This document shows, piece after piece, positions 5,134-6,613 of a stretch of DNA of 6,613 bases (position 1 is the first letter of the stretch; each line of letters begins with the position of its first letter). Origin of the DNA: Actinomycetota bacterium (GTDB taxonomy: Bacteria; Actinomycetota; Thermoleophilia; Gaiellales; Gaiellaceae); the NCBI GenBank assembly GCA_005884155.1, contig VAXD01000125.1:1411-8023 (forward strand). The letters are read 5' to 3'. A model generated the notes under the pieces. That model saw nothing but the letters and a program-made list of their open reading frames with translations, had not been told where the DNA came from and ran no database searches. The position numbers and the translations under genes are program-made.

Positions 5134-5663
5134 GCCCTCTTGCCGACTTTCCGGCGGACGTACTCGCCCTCGTAGCGGATGCCTTTGCCCTTGTACGGCT
5201 CGGGCGGGCGCACCTTGCGCACCTCGGCTGCGGTCTGACCGACCTGCTGCTTGTCGATGCCCTTGACGATCACCTCGGTCGGTGTCGGCACCTCGAACGT
5301 GATGCCCTGCGGCGCCTTCAGCACGACCGAGTGCGAGTAGCCGACGTTCAGCTCCAGGTCGGCGCCGCGCAGCGCGGCACGGTAGCCGACGCCCTGGATC
5401 TCGAGCCGCTTGGAGAAACCGTTCATGACGCCTTCGACCATGTTCGCGATCAGCGAGCGCGTCAGACCGTGCAGCGCGCGGTCGTCGCCGCGCTCGGTCG
5501 GTCGCGTCACGGTCACCGAACCGTTCTCCTGCTCGATCTTCATCCGGTCGGGCACCTGCTGGCTCAGCTCGCCAAGCGGGCCGTTCACCATCACGCGGCC
5601 CGGCGAGAGCGAGACCGAGACGCCGCTCGGGATCTCGATGGGTTGTCTACCGATTCGGCTCAT
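5130..5663 (-). CDS. rplF: 50S ribosomal protein L6
   Basis: Large-subunit protein bound near the sarcin-ricin loop and the factor-binding site. The 177 residues match the family. It begins MSRIGRQPIEIPSGVSVSL, has the first repeat domain with VNGPLGELSQQVP (about 27-39), and the second domain starting near LEIQGVGYRA (about 87-96) with LNVGYSHSV. It ends with the L6 signature PEPYKGKGIRYEGEYVRRK (about 154-172) and VGKRA. The ATG at 5663 lies 3 nt after the rpsH TAG, with only a weak GGTAG upstream, so initiation probably depends on ribosomes terminating on rpsH (inference). The TGA overlaps the rplR ATG. Confidence 0.98.
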   Translation of the reverse strand: MSRIGRQPIEIPSGVSVSLSPGRVMVNGPLGELSQQVPDRMKIEQENGSVTVTRPTERGDDRALHGLTRSLIANMVEGVMNGFSKRLEIQGVGYRAALRGADLELNVGYSHSVVLKAPQGITFEVPTPTEVIVKGIDKQQVGQTAAEVRKVRPPEPYKGKGIRYEGEYVRRKVGKRA

Positions 5664-5666
5664 CAG

Positions 5667-6068
5667 CTACCAGACGAAGCAGATCACTTCTCCGCCGACT
5701 CCGCGCTCTTCCGCGGTCCGACTCGTGATCAGGCCGTTGGAGGTGGACAGGATGGAGATACCCATGCCGCCGAGGACGCGCGGCAGGCGGTCCTTGCGCG
5801 CGTAGACGCGGCGGCCCGGCTTGGAGACGCGCTTCAGGTCGGTGATGACGCGCTCGCGGTTGCGACCGAACTTGAGCTCGACGGTGAGCGTGTCGTACGG
5901 CAGGGGCTCCTGGCGCGCGACGTGGAAATCGCGGATGTAGCCCTCTTCCTTGAGCAGGCGGGCGATCTCCGCCTTGAGGCGCGAGCTCGGCATCTCGACG
6001 GTCTCCTGGAGCGCCTTGTTGGCGTTCCGGATCCGGGTGAGCATGTCTGCGATCGGGTCTGTCTGCAT
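5667..6068 (-). CDS. rpsH: 30S ribosomal protein S8
   Basis: Primary 16S rRNA-binding protein of the central domain and, in E. coli, the translational repressor of this operon. The 133-residue length is typical. It starts MQTDPIADMLTRIRNANKA, then has VEMPSSRLKAEIARLLKEEGYI (about 24-45) and LKRVSKPGRRVYARKDRLPRV (about 78-98). It ends with the conserved GMGISILSTSNGLIT and GGEVICFVW. The ATG at 6068 shares one base with the rpsN TAA (TAATG), which fixes the start. The same frame stays open upstream through rpsN by chance, but that extension has no S8 similarity. The E. coli S8 target lies at the start of rplE, outside this window, so autoregulation cannot be assessed here. Confidence 0.98.
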   Translation of the reverse strand: MQTDPIADMLTRIRNANKALQETVEMPSSRLKAEIARLLKEEGYIRDFHVARQEPLPYDTLTVELKFGRNRERVITDLKRVSKPGRRVYARKDRLPRVLGGMGISILSTSNGLITSRTAEERGVGGEVICFVW

Positions 6069-6253
6069 TACCAGCTCGATTTGGTCATGCCGGGGATGAC
6101 GCCTTCGTGCGCGAGGTCGCGCAGGCAGATCCGGCAGAGGCCGAACTTCTTGTACACCGCGCGCGGCCGCCCGCAGCGGTTGCAGCGGGAATAGGCCCGC
6201 ACCTTGAACCGCTGGGGCTTGCGCGATTTTTCGATCAACGCCTTGCGTGCCAC
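6068..6253 (-). CDS. rpsN: 30S ribosomal protein S14, zinc-binding (type Z)
   Basis: Late-assembling small-subunit head protein. The 61-residue length and MARKALIEKS...FKVRAYSRC opening define the short zinc form. The two CXXC pairs are Cys24/Cys27 (CNRC) and Cys40/Cys43 (CRIC), intact, so it should bind one zinc ion. It ends with the canonical LAHEGVIPGMTKSSW. The start is GTG at 6253-6251, abutting the rplE TAA with no gap, with AAGGAGA 7 nt upstream. Many Actinomycetota also carry a zinc-free S14 paralogue elsewhere, induced in zinc starvation; whether this genome does cannot be seen here. Confidence 0.98.
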   Translation of the reverse strand: MARKALIEKSRKPQRFKVRAYSRCNRCGRPRAVYKKFGLCRICLRDLAHEGVIPGMTKSSW

Positions 6254-6613
6254 TTACTGCTCTCCTTCGTTTTCCTGTTGTTGTGCGAACGGCATCCCGA
6301 GCGCGCGCAGGAGCGCCAGCCCTTGCTCGTCGTTCTCGGCCGTCGTCGTGATCGCGACGTCGAGGCCGCGGATGCTTGCGATCGAGTCGTAGTCGATCTC
6401 CGGGAAGATGATCTGCTCCCGGATCCCGAGCGAGAAGTTGCCCCGTCCGTCGAATGAGCGCGGGTTGAGGCCGCGGAAGTCGCGGATGCGCGGCAGGGCG
6501 ATCGAGACCAGCCGGTCGAGGAACTCCCACATGCGGTCGCCGCGTAGCGTCACGCGTGCGCCGACGGGCATGCCCTCGCGCAGCTTGAAGCCCGCGATCG
6601 ACTTGCGGGCGAG
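6254..6613 (-). CDS. rplE: 50S ribosomal protein L5, C-terminal 119 residues, 5' end off window
   Basis: 5S rRNA-binding protein of the central protuberance that contacts P-site tRNA and S13. The visible frame is open to the window edge. It covers ARKSIAGFKLREGMPVGARV, MWEFLDRLVSIALPRIRDFRG, FDGRGNFSLGIREQIIFPEID and DVAITTTA, all standard L5 blocks; roughly the first 60-70 residues are missing. The family usually stops at or just after LGMPF. Here ten more polar and acidic residues follow (Gln, Asn, Glu, Gly, ending GEQ). The TAA abuts the rpsN GTG, and the extra codons contain the rpsN ribosome site. Confidence 0.97.
   Translation of the reverse strand, partial: LARKSIAGFKLREGMPVGARVTLRGDRMWEFLDRLVSIALPRIRDFRGLNPRSFDGRGNFSLGIREQIIFPEIDYDSIASIRGLDVAITTTAENDEQGLALLRALGMPFAQQQENEGEQ
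6261..6267 (-). promoter_or_regulatory. Ribosome binding site for rpsN, inside rplE
   Basis: AAGGAGA on the minus strand, 7 nt upstream of the rpsN GTG and within the last rplE codons. It is one of the best ribosome sites in the window and confirms the GTG start. Confidence 0.75.

Noticed and set aside
5667..6530. A 287-codon minus-strand frame that would give S8 a long N-terminal extension
   Set aside because: Only the last 133 residues match S8. The upstream part overlaps rpsN and rplE in another frame and has a low-complexity Arg/Pro character. The TAATG junction marks the true start.

Overview
The window is a single-strand (minus) stretch of a bacterial spc-type ribosomal protein operon. 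Read in transcription order, from high to low coordinates, it runs rplE (L5, 5' end off the window), rpsN (S14), rpsH (S8), rplF (L6), rplR (L18), a 170-nt gap, rpsE (S5), rpmD (L30), rplO (L15), secY, adk, map, and an M29-family aminopeptidase whose 3' end is off the window. Every gene is identified from conserved family sequence, and no frameshift or broken gene was seen. Base composition is high in G+C (third positions in rplR are about 96% G/C). The core order rplE to map, the four-cysteine S14, the short adenylate kinase and the presence of L30 fit a high-GC Actinomycetota-like bacterium, possibly a deep-branching class such as Thermoleophilia. That placement is inference and cannot be settled from this window.

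The genes are packed end to end. Junctions are ATGA overlaps (rplF/rplR, adk/map, map/aminopeptidase), one-base overlaps (rpsN/rpsH, secY/adk), abutting stop|start pairs (rplE TAA|GTG rpsN, rplO TAG|GTG secY), an 8-nt overlap (rpmD/rplO) and an unusually long 32-nt overlap (rpsE/rpmD). This implies one polycistronic mRNA with strong translational coupling. Its products are ribosomal proteins of both subunits, the SecY translocon channel, adenylate kinase for nucleotide balance, and enzymes that trim nascent N-termini.

Three things depart from a textbook spc operon. (1) The rplR-rpsE gap holds a 120-bp structured element: 12-bp outer arms, a perfect central hairpin, and a purine-rich internal loop with a repeated AGGACG. 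G:U pairs favour folding of the + strand, which is antisense to the operon. The same gap is spanned by a stop-free 55-codon frame that abuts rpsE exactly but has non-coding-like codon use. (2) An M29 aminopeptidase is coupled directly to map. (3) S5 and L15 carry long acidic, low-complexity C-terminal tails, and L5 a short one. No mobile-element gene, RNA gene, CRISPR array or intrinsic terminator was found.
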